A DNA stretch of 64,000 nucleotides, from the NCBI RefSeq assembly GCF_001570525.1, contig NZ_BBXC01000008.1, forward strand, positions 186,001 through 250,000, written 5' to 3'. The stretch's first letter is position 1. Each line of letters opens with the position of its first letter. Source of the stretch: Herbidospora sakaeratensis. Its GTDB lineage: Bacteria; Actinomycetota; Actinomycetes; Streptosporangiales; Streptosporangiaceae. Below are positions 63,182 to 64,000 of the stretch, piece by piece. The position numbers were made by a program, and so were the translations under genes. The notes beneath the pieces were generated by a model, which saw only the letters and a program-made list of their open reading frames with translations, was not told the origin of the DNA and ran no database searches.

Positions 63182-64000
63182 CGCAGGGCGAAGCTGTCGC
63201 GGGCCATCCGCCTGACCCGCTCCTCGTCGACCGTGTGGCCGAGCCCCGGCTGGGTCAGCGGGATGGCCACCACTCCCCCCGACGCGCCGACCGGCGGGTC
63301 GACGATCTGGGCGTTCCTGGGCGGTTCGGTCACGTCGCTCGGCAGGGTGCAGCCCGGCAGGGCGGCCACGGCGACGGTGGCCGCGCGGGCGAGGCCGGCC
63401 CCCCGGCCGTCGGCGCAGGTGATGTCCCAGCCGGCCCGGCGGGCCCGGTCGTGGGCGGTCTTCACGGCGGCCAGCGAGCCGAAGAGCGAGGGCCGGAGCA
63501 TGAGGGCCCGCCCGGCCCGCGCCGCGATGGCCTCGTCGAGCTCGGCCAGCGACCGGGCCTCGACGACGACCGGGATGGTCAGCCGCGACTGCAGCTCGGC
63601 GCTCAGGTCGAGGTCGTCGCAGGGACGCTCGATGCCCGCCAGGTCGTATCCCGCCAGCGACTCCAACTGGCCGATCTCCGTGTACGCCCGCCGCGCGTCG
63701 ACCGTGATCGCCAGCGCCGGGTAGGCGGCCCGGATCGCGCGCAGCGGCTCGACATCCCAGCCCGGGTGGATCTCGACGGTGACGTGGCCGTAGCCGGCTC
63801 CGACGAACCGGTTGACGCCGTCGACCGCCGACTGCAGCGACCGTACGGCGGGCAGCCGGACGGTGGCCATGAGCGAGGTGCGGGTGCCGCCGATCGCGTG
63901 GGCCAGCGGCACGCCCGTCATCCGGGTCGCCAGGTCCCAGCAGGCCATGTCGGCCGCGGAGCCCAGCTCGGGCAGGTCGTGGGGGGTCTCCCAGTCGACC
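63178..64000 (-). CDS. MenC-like enolase-superfamily protein with lost catalytic residues (partial)
   Basis: 274 residues are visible; the 5' part lies beyond the window edge. The chain aligns along its length with o-succinylbenzoate synthase/N-acylamino-acid racemase: IHPGWDVEPLRAI, VDARRAYT, IERPCDDLDL and RAATVAVAALPGCTLPSD. The catalytic KxK, normally KLK before EPGWDV, reads TVE. The third metal acid (LDE) reads VEA. The second lysine (NIKPGRVGG) reads MLRPSLFGS. So it should not catalyse OSBS chemistry and may be a regulatory or binding paralogue. A sequencing error cannot explain several separate changes. Confidence 0.75.
   Translation of the reverse strand, partial: VDWETPHDLPELGSAADMACWDLATRMTGVPLAHAIGGTRTSLMATVRLPAVRSLQSAVDGVNRFVGAGYGHVTVEIHPGWDVEPLRAIRAAYPALAITVDARRAYTEIGQLESLAGYDLAGIERPCDDLDLSAELQSRLTIPVVVEARSLAELDEAIAARAGRALMLRPSLFGSLAAVKTAHDRARRAGWDITCADGRGAGLARAATVAVAALPGCTLPSDVTEPPRNAQIVDPPVGASGGVVAIPLTQPGLGHTVDEERVRRMARDSFALR

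Overview
The window is very GC-rich, with strong G/C third-codon bias, many GTG and some TTG starts, tightly packed genes, 1-4 base stop/start overlaps, a kinase/PadR/XRE/TetR regulator mix and candidate leaderless promoters. This points to a filamentous actinomycete; the gene content looks most like Streptosporangiales (inference, no marker gene was available). No rRNA, tRNA, CRISPR array, transposase or phage gene was seen, so this is chromosomal core-to-accessory DNA rather than a mobile element.

Layout. 1-4.4 kb: the 5' part of a secreted M6 protease, a GlcD-like FAD oxidase, a membrane Ser/Thr kinase whose outer domain resembles spore-associated protein SapA, and a small secreted protein. 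4.4-10.4 kb: a four-gene operon of acyl-CoA carboxylase beta and alpha, an enoyl-CoA hydratase and an AtuA-family protein, that is, an Atu/Liu-type acyl-CoA carboxylation pathway. 10.4-11.9 kb: an XRE/DUF5753 regulator between two small genes that share an upstream motif. 11.9-24.2 kb: a catabolic island. A PYROXD2-like FAD enzyme, a 50-codon peptide gene, a Rieske oxygenase and a class III aminotransferase read leftward. A Pot-type lipoprotein and two permeases without an ATPase, and an NDP-forming acyl-CoA synthetase, read rightward. An acyl-CoA dehydrogenase and a BetI-like TetR complete it. Three copies of one operator, TGACTGG-N4-CCAGTCA-like, sit at its divergent promoters and suggest that this TetR controls the whole island.

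24.2-33.8 kb: a MprAB-like two-component system with a glycosyltransferase and a ferritin-like gene, a CrtI-like oxidase, a pseudouridine glycosidase/kinase pair, a large protein with a sigma-4-like helix-turn-helix, a GNAT enzyme and a secreted Rieske protein. 33.8-39.9 kb: a leucine/isovalerate-type operon (carboxylase beta, carboxylase alpha, HMG-CoA lyase, acyl-CoA dehydrogenase) divergent from its probable TetR regulator. 39.9-46.4 kb: a three-gene SMC/KITE/kleisin-like operon, condensin-like but without the JetD nuclease of Wadjet, divergent from an AlkZ-like DNA crosslink glycosylase. This is the strongest candidate for an undescribed system. 46.4-50.7 kb: an M50-like membrane protease, CorA, and a PadR-controlled DrrAB-type exporter. 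50.7-64 kb: a secreted Ig-like protein, a fused 2-oxoacid dehydrogenase E1, SbcCD, two alpha/beta hydrolases, an LCP ligase and a MenC-like enolase-superfamily protein that has lost its catalytic residues.

Functional themes are acyl-CoA and branched-chain catabolism (two biotin carboxylases, two acyl-CoA dehydrogenases, HMG-CoA lyase, fused E1), DNA end and crosslink processing (SbcCD, AlkZ-like, SMC-like), and development or envelope sensing (SapA-domain kinase with a TTA codon, MprAB-like system, LCP protein). Six of eleven convergent gene pairs overlap at their 3' ends, so antisense contact between neighbouring transcripts is common here.
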